A DNA stretch of 44,565 nt, taken from the NCBI GenBank assembly GCA_026418475.1, contig JAOABG010000004.1:2806-47370 (forward strand), in the 5' to 3' direction. Shown piece by piece: positions 9,958-18,839 of the stretch (the first letter of the stretch is position 1; each line of letters begins with the position of its first letter). A program made the position numbers and the translations under genes. The notes under the pieces are model-generated. The model worked only from the letters and a program-made list of their open reading frames with translations. It ran no database searches and had not been told where the DNA came from. This stretch comes from a bacterium. Lineage in GTDB: Bacteria; DRYD01.

Positions 9958-10727
9958 ATTATAATCTTAAAGATGGATATAAGAAAATAAATGCTTTCTA
10001 TGAATTGAATAATCATTTAATGACTTTTGGATTGGATATATATTGGAGAAAAAAAGCCGGTACTATTTTGTCTAAATTGTTACAGAAAGAAAAATATTTT
10101 GAAAATAAAGACAGTTTTATATATTGTGATTTTTGTATAGGTACGGGAGAGTTCTTTGAAGAAGTAGTAAATAGAATCAAAAGAATTTCATTTGAAAAAA
10201 TTTTGTTTAATAAAAAAAGCTATTTCATAGGTCTTGACTTTAGTTTTGATATGATTAATTGGGTAAAGAAAAAAAAGGTTTATAAAGTTGAGAATGTTTT
10301 TCTAATACTTGCTGATGTTGGATTTTTACCTTTTAAAAATAACACTTTAGATTTTGTTAGTATTTCTTTGGGTATAAGGAATTTAAGGAATCCTAATGAT
10401 GTTAAACATGACGATATTTTTGCAAGGAGGTTTAATGAAATATATAGGGTTATTAAAGCTGGAGGTTACTTTTGGGGTTTGGAGACCAGTAGGCCCCCAA
10501 ATAAAATAATTAGGAAAATATCGGATTTCTTTACTCTTTATGTCTTTACCAATGTAGCTAAGATAGTTTCTTTTGATTTTGATACCTATACATATTTAGC
10601 GAAGAGTATGTTAGATTTTTTTGATGCTGATAAATTTAAATATTTTCTTATGAATGTGGGATTTAAAAAGGTTGATTATCATTTGATGACTTTCGGGGTA
10701 GTTTCTCTCCACATAGCTAAAAAATGA
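9945..10727 (+). CDS. UbiE/MenG-like SAM-dependent quinone methyltransferase
   Basis: 'FYELNNHLMTFGLDIYWRKKAG', 'GLDFSFDMINW', 'SISLGIRNLRN', 'LMTFGVVSLHIAKK'. Confidence 0.85.
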   Translation: MDYLNYNLKDGYKKINAFYELNNHLMTFGLDIYWRKKAGTILSKLLQKEKYFENKDSFIYCDFCIGTGEFFEEVVNRIKRISFEKILFNKKSYFIGLDFSFDMINWVKKKKVYKVENVFLILADVGFLPFKNNTLDFVSISLGIRNLRNPNDVKHDDIFARRFNEIYRVIKAGGYFWGLETSRPPNKIIRKISDFFTLYVFTNVAKIVSFDFDTYTYLAKSMLDFFDADKFKYFLMNVGFKKVDYHLMTFGVVSLHIAKK

Positions 10728-11161
10728 TAATAAAGTATAACCAAAATTTACGTGAAATATTTGTTATTGATCTGCAAGATTTGATATCATCTAAGGTGGA
10801 TTTTATTTCTGGAACTTTTTATATTGATGTTGATCCTTTTGATATAGTGGGATTATATAGCTATGAGAATTTCAAAATATGTTGCCAGTATAATGTAAAA
10901 AAAGTGGGAGATAGCTTTTTAATTAAAATTTATATGGAGTCCTCTTTACCAGTGTTTTGTGATATCTGTGGCAATAAATTTGATTACAGTTTTTCTTTGG
11001 ATGTGGAGGAAATTTATACCAATTATTTTGAATATAAGCGAAATATTGAGGATATGTATTATTTTATATTTAATGGTAAACAGTTAGATATTGGTAGAAT
11101 ATGTATTGAGAATTTTATTTCAAATCTTCCTATGAGATTTCAAGATGGATGTAGAAAATGA
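10724..11161 (+). CDS. DUF177/YceD-family protein
   Basis: 'SSLPVFCDICGNKFDYSFSLDVEEIY' and C-terminal 'LDIGRICIENFISNLPMRFQDGCRK', typical of YceD layout. Confidence 0.7.
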   Translation: MIIKYNQNLREIFVIDLQDLISSKVDFISGTFYIDVDPFDIVGLYSYENFKICCQYNVKKVGDSFLIKIYMESSLPVFCDICGNKFDYSFSLDVEEIYTNYFEYKRNIEDMYYFIFNGKQLDIGRICIENFISNLPMRFQDGCRK

Positions 11162-11163
11162 AT

Positions 11164-11955
11164 CTATCTCTTTATTTTATAGTAGAGATTATAATACAAT
11201 ATTCCTATTATCTCAGTAAGTGCTATGTTGGTGGTTTCTAAATTTTCAAAGTTTGGTAAAAGTGTATATAGATTTATATCTTCATAAAACTTATATTTGA
11301 AATTGCAGGGTATAAAGGTTATATTGTTTTGTATGAAATCTTCTGAGAAATTGTTGTAGAATGATATTTTGGTTCTTTTCATATGAAAAGCGGATGTTAT
11401 AACTATAATTTTATCTGATGGTTTCAATAATTTTTTGAGATTTTTTACATTTTGATGAGTATCTAGAGAATTAGTTTCTGCTATTATCTTTGCAGGTTCT
11501 ATGTTTTCTATTAGCATTTTCATATATTTTGAAGATGGGTTATTGCTGTATAGACTTCCTCCTAAGATTATTATTTCTGGAGTTATATTGTAATATTTTT
11601 TCAGGTTGGTGTGTATAATTATAGCTGTTAATGTTCTTGCTAAGCTTTCTTCTGACAACTCTTGATTGTTCTTTATTCCTCCTCCTAATACTATTATTTT
11701 ATCTGCACTTTTATATAGATCTATTACATTTTCAGGGTTATTTATTGTTGAGTAATAAAGAAAATAAAACTGTAGGTAGTCTTTCTCTAGGAATGCTATT
11801 GCTAAGTTACTACCTATGTCTGTGGAGAAAAAATAAACAATCAAAATTATAAAAAAAACATATTTTTTTTGACTTTTGGGAACTAATATAAATATTATAA
11901 AGAGTATTATAAAGTATATATTTATTACGGAGCTTAGGATTTTTTTTAGAACCAC
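11164..11955 (-). CDS. DUF218/YdcF-SanA-ElyC-like membrane protein
   Basis: N-terminal transmembrane helices; 'KIIVLGGGIKNNQELSEESLART', 'IILGGSLYSN', 'AETNSLDTHQNV', 'IIVITSAFHMKRT'. Confidence 0.85.
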   Translation of the reverse strand: MVLKKILSSVINIYFIILFIIFILVPKSQKKYVFFIILIVYFFSTDIGSNLAIAFLEKDYLQFYFLYYSTINNPENVIDLYKSADKIIVLGGGIKNNQELSEESLARTLTAIIIHTNLKKYYNITPEIIILGGSLYSNNPSSKYMKMLIENIEPAKIIAETNSLDTHQNVKNLKKLLKPSDKIIVITSAFHMKRTKISFYNNFSEDFIQNNITFIPCNFKYKFYEDINLYTLLPNFENLETTNIALTEIIGILYYNLYYKIKR

Positions 11956-11964
11956 TTTAATAGT

Positions 11965-12408
11965 TTATGTTGAATTCTCATAGTTTTTTATAAATTCTAA
12001 TACTTGGTATGGATTTTGTGAGGCTGATACTTTTCTCCATATTTTTACTATTTTCCCAGCCTTATCAATAAGTATTGTATCTCGAGATAAGAACGTTTTT
12101 CCTTCGACATTAAAAAGTTTGGCTATTTTGTTTTCTTTATCACTCAATAGTTTTATTTTTAAGTCGTATTTCTGGATAAATTTTTTGTGTGTACCTTCAT
12201 TATCTTTACTTATTCCTATTATTTCTACGTTGAGTTTATTAAACTCTTCCATTAGTTTTGAAAAGTTTTTGGCTTGTGTTGTACAACCTGGAGTATTGTC
12301 TTTAGGATAGAAATATAGAACTATCCATTTACCTTTACCAATCTCTATTTTTTCTCCATCTATGGTTTCCAAATTCAGGTTTATTACCATATCCCCCTCT
12401 CTATACAT
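11965..12408 (-). CDS. bcp: Thiol peroxidase, Bcp/PrxQ family (single visible Cys)
   Basis: 'WIVLYFYPKDNTPGCTTQAKNF', 'EIIGISKDNEGTHKKFIQKYDL', 'LSDKENKIAKLFNV'. Confidence 0.93.
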   Translation of the reverse strand: MYREGDMVINLNLETIDGEKIEIGKGKWIVLYFYPKDNTPGCTTQAKNFSKLMEEFNKLNVEIIGISKDNEGTHKKFIQKYDLKIKLLSDKENKIAKLFNVEGKTFLSRDTILIDKAGKIVKIWRKVSASQNPYQVLEFIKNYENST

Positions 12409-12453
12409 TTTTAACCTCCTATAGTGACATAATAGATTATTTAGATAAATTGT

Positions 12454-13023
12454 TCAATTTATTTTTATGAAATATTTTTTTATTTGATTAATGTTTTGAT
12501 TTTTATATATCGCTTTTAAGATTACTTTTTTATTTTTATAGTTTTTAGGGATTCTGATGGTTATTGAATTAGGCGAAGTATAGAATATACTTATATTTTT
12601 TTCGTTTGTAGTTATTTCTACAAATGGAGAAAAATTAAAATACCATATTATATAAAATGTGGTATATTCATCAAATTCAAATTTATCTACCTTCATTATT
12701 TCAGGAAATGTGTAGTTATATTTCTCTATTATTTGTTCATTAAAACTTACTACTTTGTTATCTTTTATTTTGAAATAAAGATGCTTATTTTTTATTTCTG
12801 ATGATAATATTTTGTTATATACTTCTTCGGTTACGTAGAATCTTTGAGAAGAGGATAGCAAGATAAATGGGGGGGCGTATGTAGTCCCCCTACCTATGTA
12901 CTTTATACTCCCCTCTGCTGTTAATATATTATTTGAAAAAGATATTGATAATATAAGAAATAGAGTAACCAATGTTATATTAAGTGTTTTCCATATTGTT
13001 TTCTGTATTTTGAATTCTCTCAT
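12454..13023 (-). CDS. Secreted/envelope protein of unknown function
   Basis: Signal-peptide-like N-terminus after MREFKIQK. GAGGAG Shine-Dalgarno sits about 8 nt before the ATG at 13023, so the ORF-track start at 13038 is probably too far upstream. Confidence 0.7.
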   Translation of the reverse strand: MREFKIQKTIWKTLNITLVTLFLILSISFSNNILTAEGSIKYIGRGTTYAPPFILLSSSQRFYVTEEVYNKILSSEIKNKHLYFKIKDNKVVSFNEQIIEKYNYTFPEIMKVDKFEFDEYTTFYIIWYFNFSPFVEITTNEKNISIFYTSPNSITIRIPKNYKNKKVILKAIYKNQNINQIKKYFIKIN

Positions 13024-13459
13024 AATTGAACTCCTCAAGTAGTTCCATTATATCTATTATTATGGAAATAATTAAATTAATGATGGTTATTAATTTGTTT
13101 CTTTGTTGATTTAATATTTCTATTTGTATTTTTAATAGTCTTTCTTTTTGGGGTATGAAGGTTTTTTGTATTTCCTGTATATTTGTTATTGTTGTTTGTA
13201 TACTCTGTATAAATTCCAAAAAGAGAGTATCTGTATTAATAAGCTTCTCTTCAATTTGTTTAGAGTATATGATTGAATTTTTAAATTTTGTATACAAAAT
13301 GTTGTATACGTTTTGTTTGATTTGTATGTATTGTTTTGAAAATTTTTCTATTAGGATTTCTATTTGTTTGGGGTTTACTTTTTCTTCTATCTCTTCTTTT
13401 GATATCATTTTTTCAATATCTTGGGAAGTGGATAGGAGATCACGTATTAAATTTTGCAT
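12980..13459 (-). CDS. Small coiled-coil protein of unknown function
   Basis: Heptad-rich ORF; ATG at 13459 lies 5 nt after the CCA end of the tRNA. Confidence 0.65.
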   Translation of the reverse strand: MQNLIRDLLSTSQDIEKMISKEEIEEKVNPKQIEILIEKFSKQYIQIKQNVYNILYTKFKNSIIYSKQIEEKLINTDTLFLEFIQSIQTTITNIQEIQKTFIPQKERLLKIQIEILNQQRNKLITIINLIISIIIDIMELLEEFNYERIQNTENNMENT

Positions 13460-13464
13460 CAATT

Positions 13465-13541
13465 TGGTGGGCCTCTCTGGACTCGAACCAGAGACCTTAC
13501 CCTTATCAGGGGTACGCTCTAACCACCTGAGCTAGAGGCCC
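13465..13541 (-). tRNA. tRNA-Ile(GAT), CCA encoded
   Basis: Minus strand: GGGCCTC TA GCTC AGGTGGTTA GAGC G TACCC CTGATAA GGGTA AGGTC TCTGG TTCGAGT CCAGA GAGGCCC A CCA. Complete cloverleaf, anticodon GAT, 77 nt. Confidence 0.98.
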
Positions 13542-13580
13542 TTCTCTATTCTTTTTTGATATTAAATGGATTTTCCCTCT

Positions 13581-15356
13581 TTATACTTCTGGTAGCTCAA
13601 AGAATTGTCTCAAAAATTGAATATACTCTAAAAATTTAAGTATTTCTTCTAAGATTTCTGTTTCCTCTGTATCATTTTCTATGTCGTTTTTTATTTTTTC
13701 TATTGTTATTATGAGCTGTCTTATGATTTCTTTTTCTTGGTTTTCTGGTTTTAAGTTTTTTTCTAAGTTTGATAACTCTTTTATTGTATTTTCTAAGTGG
13801 TATAATGTGTTTTCCTTTTCTCTTTTTATGAAAAGGTTATTTATTAGTTCTAAAACATAGTTTTGTATGAGGAGAGGACTGTTTTGTAAACTATTTATTA
13901 CCAGTTTTTCTATTGAAAGAGGAAAAGGTAAGTTGCAATTTATACATTTTTGGCTAAAGAAATCGTTTTCTGTTTTACATGACGGGCAGATTAACTTTTG
14001 GTTAATCAAACATTCTACTTCTTTATATAATTCCCTGAATATACTGTAGAAACTTAAGAAATTTAAATATACATTCTCAAAATTTTCTGGGTGAATTATA
14101 TATTTCATTGAGTGTTTAATTAAGTTTTCTATGTTTTGCATGGTTTCGTCTATTTTTAAAACATTCGATAAATTTAACAATATGAATGTTCTCAATGTGT
14201 TTTTTATATTGACTAGTAAGTTAATAAAAGTTGTTAATGGCAAGTTATAATTTAAAAAAAGAAATAGAGCATTAAGTATTTCTCTTATTGGTTTAGGTTC
14301 TGAATCAATATTTTTATCTTCAAGGTTTTCAAAATCCTTTATTAGATTTCCAATGAATTCTATTTTTTCAATGTATTCATAAAATTCTTCTGTTGTGGTT
14401 TTTAGAATCCCTAATAAGTATTCAATTTCATTTATTTTTTCTATGTTGTTATTAATAAATAGTGGATTTAATATTATTCTAAATATGGTATTTTTTAGAA
14501 AAGTAAGAATTGATTGTTTTTGTTCTTCAGAAAGAATCTCATAATTTTTTATTATTTCAATGATATTTATTTTTTGATTCTTATTTCTTTCCAATATAAA
14601 GAATGTATTTGATGCTTGATTTATTTGTATAAATATTTTATTTGGCAGTTCTGGATCTTCTATTAAATTTATTTCTCCTGTTATCAGTTGATATGCTGCT
14701 CCTAGTGCATATTTTTGTGCTTCTATTAGGGATTCTTGTTGTTCTAATATTTTTTTTACTTCTCCCTCATTCTCTATTTTTATTTTTTGTAGAGTCTCTT
14801 TCTCGTTTTTTATTTGTTTTTCTAGGTTTTCAATTAGTCTTGCACTTCCAAAAAGATATCTTATCATTAAGTCTATGGGAAAGTTTTCAAGATTCTTTAT
14901 ATTTTGAATATACATCCAAAATATTTTTAAGAATTTATCTATTATTGGATATGTGGAAACAAATTTTTGGTTTTTCAATATTTCTCCTACTGTGTTATTA
15001 ACCCTAATTATTAGCACTGTATTTTTTACTATTTTTTCTATTATTGAGTTGTCTATGTCGTCTATTATTATTTTTTCTGTTTCTGTTTTAATTTTTTCAA
15101 ATATGTTGTTCAATTCATTTATATTCTTTTGCATGCTGTTTATGAATGTTGTGTTTATTGGTATTGTTTGCTTTATTAGCTCCCAATCATCTATCGTTTG
15201 ATTAATAATTTCTTCTAAAAAATTAATAAAATTAATTTTGCTATTTATGAAAACTTCATTGATTTCATTTATGTTTTCTATTTCATTATAAAAGTATATT
15301 AAGTTTTCTATTATGTTGAGAAAATTTGTTATGGGTGGAGGAAAAACTACTACCAT
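13581..15356 (-). CDS. 591-aa helical/coiled-coil protein with an embedded zinc ribbon (CPSC...CINC)
   Basis: Long ORF rich in I/N/E/K; 'LICPSCKTENDFFSQKCINCNLPFP'. No family recognised. Confidence 0.75.
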   Translation of the reverse strand: MVVVFPPPITNFLNIIENLIYFYNEIENINEINEVFINSKINFINFLEEIINQTIDDWELIKQTIPINTTFINSMQKNINELNNIFEKIKTETEKIIIDDIDNSIIEKIVKNTVLIIRVNNTVGEILKNQKFVSTYPIIDKFLKIFWMYIQNIKNLENFPIDLMIRYLFGSARLIENLEKQIKNEKETLQKIKIENEGEVKKILEQQESLIEAQKYALGAAYQLITGEINLIEDPELPNKIFIQINQASNTFFILERNKNQKINIIEIIKNYEILSEEQKQSILTFLKNTIFRIILNPLFINNNIEKINEIEYLLGILKTTTEEFYEYIEKIEFIGNLIKDFENLEDKNIDSEPKPIREILNALFLFLNYNLPLTTFINLLVNIKNTLRTFILLNLSNVLKIDETMQNIENLIKHSMKYIIHPENFENVYLNFLSFYSIFRELYKEVECLINQKLICPSCKTENDFFSQKCINCNLPFPLSIEKLVINSLQNSPLLIQNYVLELINNLFIKREKENTLYHLENTIKELSNLEKNLKPENQEKEIIRQLIITIEKIKNDIENDTEETEILEEILKFLEYIQFLRQFFELPEV

Positions 15357-15372
15357 AGGTATATATACTTTT

Positions 15373-16176
15373 TTATTCTAATGCTTTTTGTATTGCTTGT
15401 TTCAGATTAAGTTGTACCTCAATAAGCCTATGATCAGATACTTTACTTGCTATTGGATTCTCTTTATTTCCTACTACGTTAAAACTATTTTGGACTACTT
15501 TATCTTGTAATTCTGGTGATACAAAAATATAGTCTAAAGTACTTACATGTTTACCAAAGTGTGTTGGATACTTGGTTTCTTCTGATAATTTATCCAATTT
15601 TCTTACATCTTGAAAATTGTTATTTTCTATTGTTCTTATAACTGTTGAGTTTGGAAGATCATTAAAATCACCCATCAATATTGTTGGCTCCTTTGAATTA
15701 CTTGCCATGTTTACCAAGTTTTGTGCTTCCTTTTGTCTCTGTGTATCTGATTCTACTCCTCCTCTTTTGGATTTAAGATGAACAGAGTATACTTTTACTT
15801 CAAAACCTGGTGATAATTCTACTATTGCTTCTACTGGAGGGCGCTTGAAATTTGTGTTGTTTTCATTTATACTGTAACTTTTTATCTTGAACTTTTTATC
15901 TATCAGTAAAGCTGTTGCTATCCCTCTATCATCTGATTTACCTACTATAACATTATATTTCTTATCCAGAGAGGCAATTTTCAGAAGGTCATTTAGGATA
16001 TCTTTATTTTCAACTTCTTGTAATGCTACTATATCAGCGTTGGATTTACTCAGTATGTCCGCTATTCCAATCATTTCATTTTCTTTTTTAGGGGGACCAT
16101 CACTTTTTAAAGGGTCATCTACCTTGTCAAACAAGTTCCAGACATTATAACTTGCCAATTTTATATTATTTATCAT
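15373..16176 (-). CDS. Endonuclease/exonuclease/phosphatase-family protein
   Basis: 'KLASYNVWNLFD', 'DIVALQEVENKDIL', 'ILMGDFNDLPNS', 'THFGKHVSTLDYIFVS', 'SDHRLIEVQL'. Confidence 0.92.
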   Translation of the reverse strand: MINNIKLASYNVWNLFDKVDDPLKSDGPPKKENEMIGIADILSKSNADIVALQEVENKDILNDLLKIASLDKKYNVIVGKSDDRGIATALLIDKKFKIKSYSINENNTNFKRPPVEAIVELSPGFEVKVYSVHLKSKRGGVESDTQRQKEAQNLVNMASNSKEPTILMGDFNDLPNSTVIRTIENNNFQDVRKLDKLSEETKYPTHFGKHVSTLDYIFVSPELQDKVVQNSFNVVGNKENPIASKVSDHRLIEVQLNLKQAIQKALE

Positions 16177-16250
16177 GTTATTCTATCCTATGATAATATA
16201 ATTCTATTTATATTATATTTTTCATTTTTTGTTTTTAAAGTCATTTTATA

Positions 16251-16282
16251 TTTTTTTTACAATTTTTTTACGATTTTTTTTT
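16251..16282 (+). promoter_or_regulatory. Phased T-tract element (TTTTTTTTACAATTTTTTTACGATTTTTTTTT) upstream of the S8 peptidase
   Basis: Two T-tract-AC units 11 bp apart; same arrangement as 31568-31587 (+) and 29375-29396 (-). Confidence 0.45.
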
Positions 16283-16329
16283 CTTTTAAATACTCTAAAA
16301 ATTAGAGAAATAAAAAGGAGGTGTCAAAA

Positions 16330-17487
16330 ATGTTCTTAGAAAACATAAAAAAATATGGCATAAAAAAAATAAGCTTTATAAATCAAATTTTAGCTAGAAA
16401 AACTGATAATTTATCTGAAAAAGATACACCAGATAAATTTTTACCTAATAAAGTGAGTTACTATAAACCTATAGAATTGACTTCACAAAAGAATAAATTA
16501 CCTCACAATTTACACAGGATTGATGTTGTGAAAGATGTTCTTAAAACTGATGAGGTTTGGAAAATGGGAATAACAGGTAAAGATATTACTGTTGCTGTTA
16601 TAGATACAGGAATATATCCACATCCAGATGTAAAAAATAGATTGATAGAGTTTATTGATTTTGTCAATAATAAAAATGGAGTTGAAAACGCCTATGATGA
16701 CAATGGTCATGGAACACACTGTGCAGGTTTGGTTGGAGGAGATGGAACCAAAGCAAACGGAAATTATAAAGGCCCAGCTTATGAGGCAAACTTAATTGGT
16801 ATTAAAGTATTAGATAAAATGGGTTCTGGTAGTCTATCTAACATAGTTAAATCAATATATTGGTGCATTGAAAATAAGGATAAATATAATATTAAAGTTT
16901 TGTCAATGTCTTTAGGTGCTGACTCTGTAATAAAAGAGAAAGATGATATTCTTGCTAAAGCTGTTGAGGATGCTACTAAGGCTGGTTTAATCGTTGTTAT
17001 TGCTGCTGGTAATAGCGGACCTCTCTCTGAAACCGTAGGAACACCTGGTATAAGCCAATATGCTATTACTGTTGGTGCTTATGATGACAAGAATACCATT
17101 TCTACTGATGATGACACTCCTGCTTTCTTTACCTCAAAAGGACCTACTCCTGTGGACAAAGCTAAGAAACCTGATATATCATCACCAGGTGTGGAAGTCG
17201 TAAGTCTGAGAAGTCCCAACTCAACAATTGATAAATCACCAGTTATACATTATGGTGATTACTACACATTATTATCGGGAACTTCAATGGCTACTCCGAT
17301 AGTTGCTGGTGTTGTTGCTCTTATTTTACAAGCTAATCCAAACCTCTCTCCACAACAAGTGAAACAGATAATAATGGAAACTGCTACTCCAGTTAAAGGA
17401 GCAAGCCATCATTCAGTTGGGGCAGGGCTTATTAACCCTGTTGAAGCAGTTAAAAAAGCAAAAAAAATGAAAACAATTGATTCTTAA
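16330..17487 (+). CDS. Subtilisin-family (S8) serine peptidase, apparently without a signal peptide
   Basis: Triad motifs intact: 'VAVIDTGI', 'GHGTHCAGLVGG', 'LSGTSMATPIVAG'. AAGGAGG precedes the ATG at 16330; the GTG at 16321 overlaps the Shine-Dalgarno. Confidence 0.95.
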   Translation: MFLENIKKYGIKKISFINQILARKTDNLSEKDTPDKFLPNKVSYYKPIELTSQKNKLPHNLHRIDVVKDVLKTDEVWKMGITGKDITVAVIDTGIYPHPDVKNRLIEFIDFVNNKNGVENAYDDNGHGTHCAGLVGGDGTKANGNYKGPAYEANLIGIKVLDKMGSGSLSNIVKSIYWCIENKDKYNIKVLSMSLGADSVIKEKDDILAKAVEDATKAGLIVVIAAGNSGPLSETVGTPGISQYAITVGAYDDKNTISTDDDTPAFFTSKGPTPVDKAKKPDISSPGVEVVSLRSPNSTIDKSPVIHYGDYYTLLSGTSMATPIVAGVVALILQANPNLSPQQVKQIIMETATPVKGASHHSVGAGLINPVEAVKKAKKMKTIDS

Positions 17488-17500
17488 AAGTAATTAATTC

Positions 17501-17540
17501 TTAAAAGAAAAATTAAAAGAAAAATTAAAAGAAAAATTAA
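17501..17540. repeat. 12-bp tandem repeat TTAAAAGAAAAA, about 3.3 copies
   Basis: Exact copies at 17501-17512, 17513-17524, 17525-17536, plus TTAA. Confidence 0.95.
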
Positions 17541-17556
17541 TTGAGGTGTTATCTAA

Positions 17557-18765
17557 ATGATCGACATTAATGAATATTCCAAATATGTTGATAAAAAAAT
17601 TATAGATGATATTTTGCTTTTGGCAAAGAGTTTGGAAGGATTAAGAGTCCTCCATATAAATTCTACTCATGAAGGTGGGGGAGTTGCTGAAATACTATCA
17701 AGGCTCGTTCCTCTTATGAATTCACTAGATATCAAAACAGATTGGGCAGTATTCAAAGGAAACCAACAATTTTTTAAGTTTACAAAAAAGCTTCACAATA
17801 TGCTACATTTACCAAATTATGATAAGATTGATAGCAATGAAGTATTAATCTATCTCGGAACAACTTATGAAAATGTTAATAACCTGGATACAGACAATTA
17901 TGACGTTATATTTGTTCATGATCCTCAGCCTTTAGGAATGGTTATGAAAAAAAAGGATAAACAAAAGTGGATATGGAGATGTCATATAGATACTTCTACT
18001 CCAACTGAAAAGGCCTGGGAATTTATAGAACTTTTTGTTAATGCTTATGATTGCGCTATATTTCATATGCCTGATTTTGTTCACTCTAAATTAAATATTC
18101 CTGTTTATATTATTCCTCCTTCTATAGATCCAATTCATCCCAAAAATATTGAATTGGAAAAAGATTTTATTTTTAATACTTTGGAAAAACTAAAAATAAA
18201 CCCTGATAAACCAATCATATTACAAGTCTCAAGATTTGATAGATTAAAGGATCCAATGGGGGTATATAAAGCTTATAAACTTGTGAAAAAAAATTATGAC
18301 TGTCAATTAGTTTTGGCAGGATCGTTTGCATCTGATGACCCTGAGGGGATAGAAGTGTATAATCAACTACTTGATGATACTCAAGATGATAAAGATGTGT
18401 TAGTTCTAAATCTTCCTCCTGATAGCCATTTAGAGATAAATGCTTTGCAAAGGGTTTCTGCAGTGGTTATTCAAAAGTCTATTAGAGAAGGTTTTGGTTT
18501 GGTTGTTTCAGAAGCAATGTGGAAAAATAAAGCAGTTATTGGTGGTAATGTAGGAGGAATAAAAAAACAAATAGTTAATAACCACACTGGTTTTTTAGTT
18601 GATACTATAGAAGAAGCCGCTTATAAAATAGAGGAATTATTAACTAATGAAGAGCTAAGAGAAAGAATGGGTAAATTGGCAAAACAGAGAGTCAGAGAAC
18701 TGTTTTTGATAACCCGTCATTTAAAAGATTATCTAACAGTTATTAAAAACCAATTGGGGAAGTAA
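17557..18765 (+). CDS. treT: Trehalose synthase TreT-like glycosyltransferase (GT4)
   Basis: 'HINSTHEGGGVAEILSRLVPLMNSLDIKTDWAVFKGNQQFFKFTKKLHNMLH', 'VSEAMWKNKAVIGGNVGGI'. Confidence 0.88.
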   Translation: MIDINEYSKYVDKKIIDDILLLAKSLEGLRVLHINSTHEGGGVAEILSRLVPLMNSLDIKTDWAVFKGNQQFFKFTKKLHNMLHLPNYDKIDSNEVLIYLGTTYENVNNLDTDNYDVIFVHDPQPLGMVMKKKDKQKWIWRCHIDTSTPTEKAWEFIELFVNAYDCAIFHMPDFVHSKLNIPVYIIPPSIDPIHPKNIELEKDFIFNTLEKLKINPDKPIILQVSRFDRLKDPMGVYKAYKLVKKNYDCQLVLAGSFASDDPEGIEVYNQLLDDTQDDKDVLVLNLPPDSHLEINALQRVSAVVIQKSIREGFGLVVSEAMWKNKAVIGGNVGGIKKQIVNNHTGFLVDTIEEAAYKIEELLTNEELRERMGKLAKQRVRELFLITRHLKDYLTVIKNQLGK

Positions 18766-18784
18766 AATTTTTCAGGAAAACATA

Positions 18785-18815
18785 AAAAAAAGGGGCTTGG
18801 AAAAGCCCCTTTTTG
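18785..18815. terminator. Bidirectional Rho-independent terminator between treT and groEL
   Basis: AAAAAGGGGCTT-GGA-AAAGCCCCTTTTT: GC-rich stem with A/T tails, between convergent genes. Confidence 0.9.
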
Positions 18816-18839
18816 GTCTACTTTTACCTTAAACTTATT

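Noticed and set aside
13155-13535. Plus-strand ORFs 13155-13535 and 13336-13530, ending in '...GLSGLEPETLPLSGVRSNHLS' and 'LDSNQRPYPYQGYALTT'
   Set aside because: These are antisense translations across tRNA-Ile, a classic spurious annotation.
14642-15201. Plus-strand ORFs 14642-15001 and 14953-15201
   Set aside because: Leu/Phe/Ser-rich antisense shadows of the I/N/E-rich 591-aa gene; no RBS or family signal.
17501-17540. Short tandem repeats considered as a CRISPR array
   Set aside because: 12-bp units with no spacers; no cas genes in the window.
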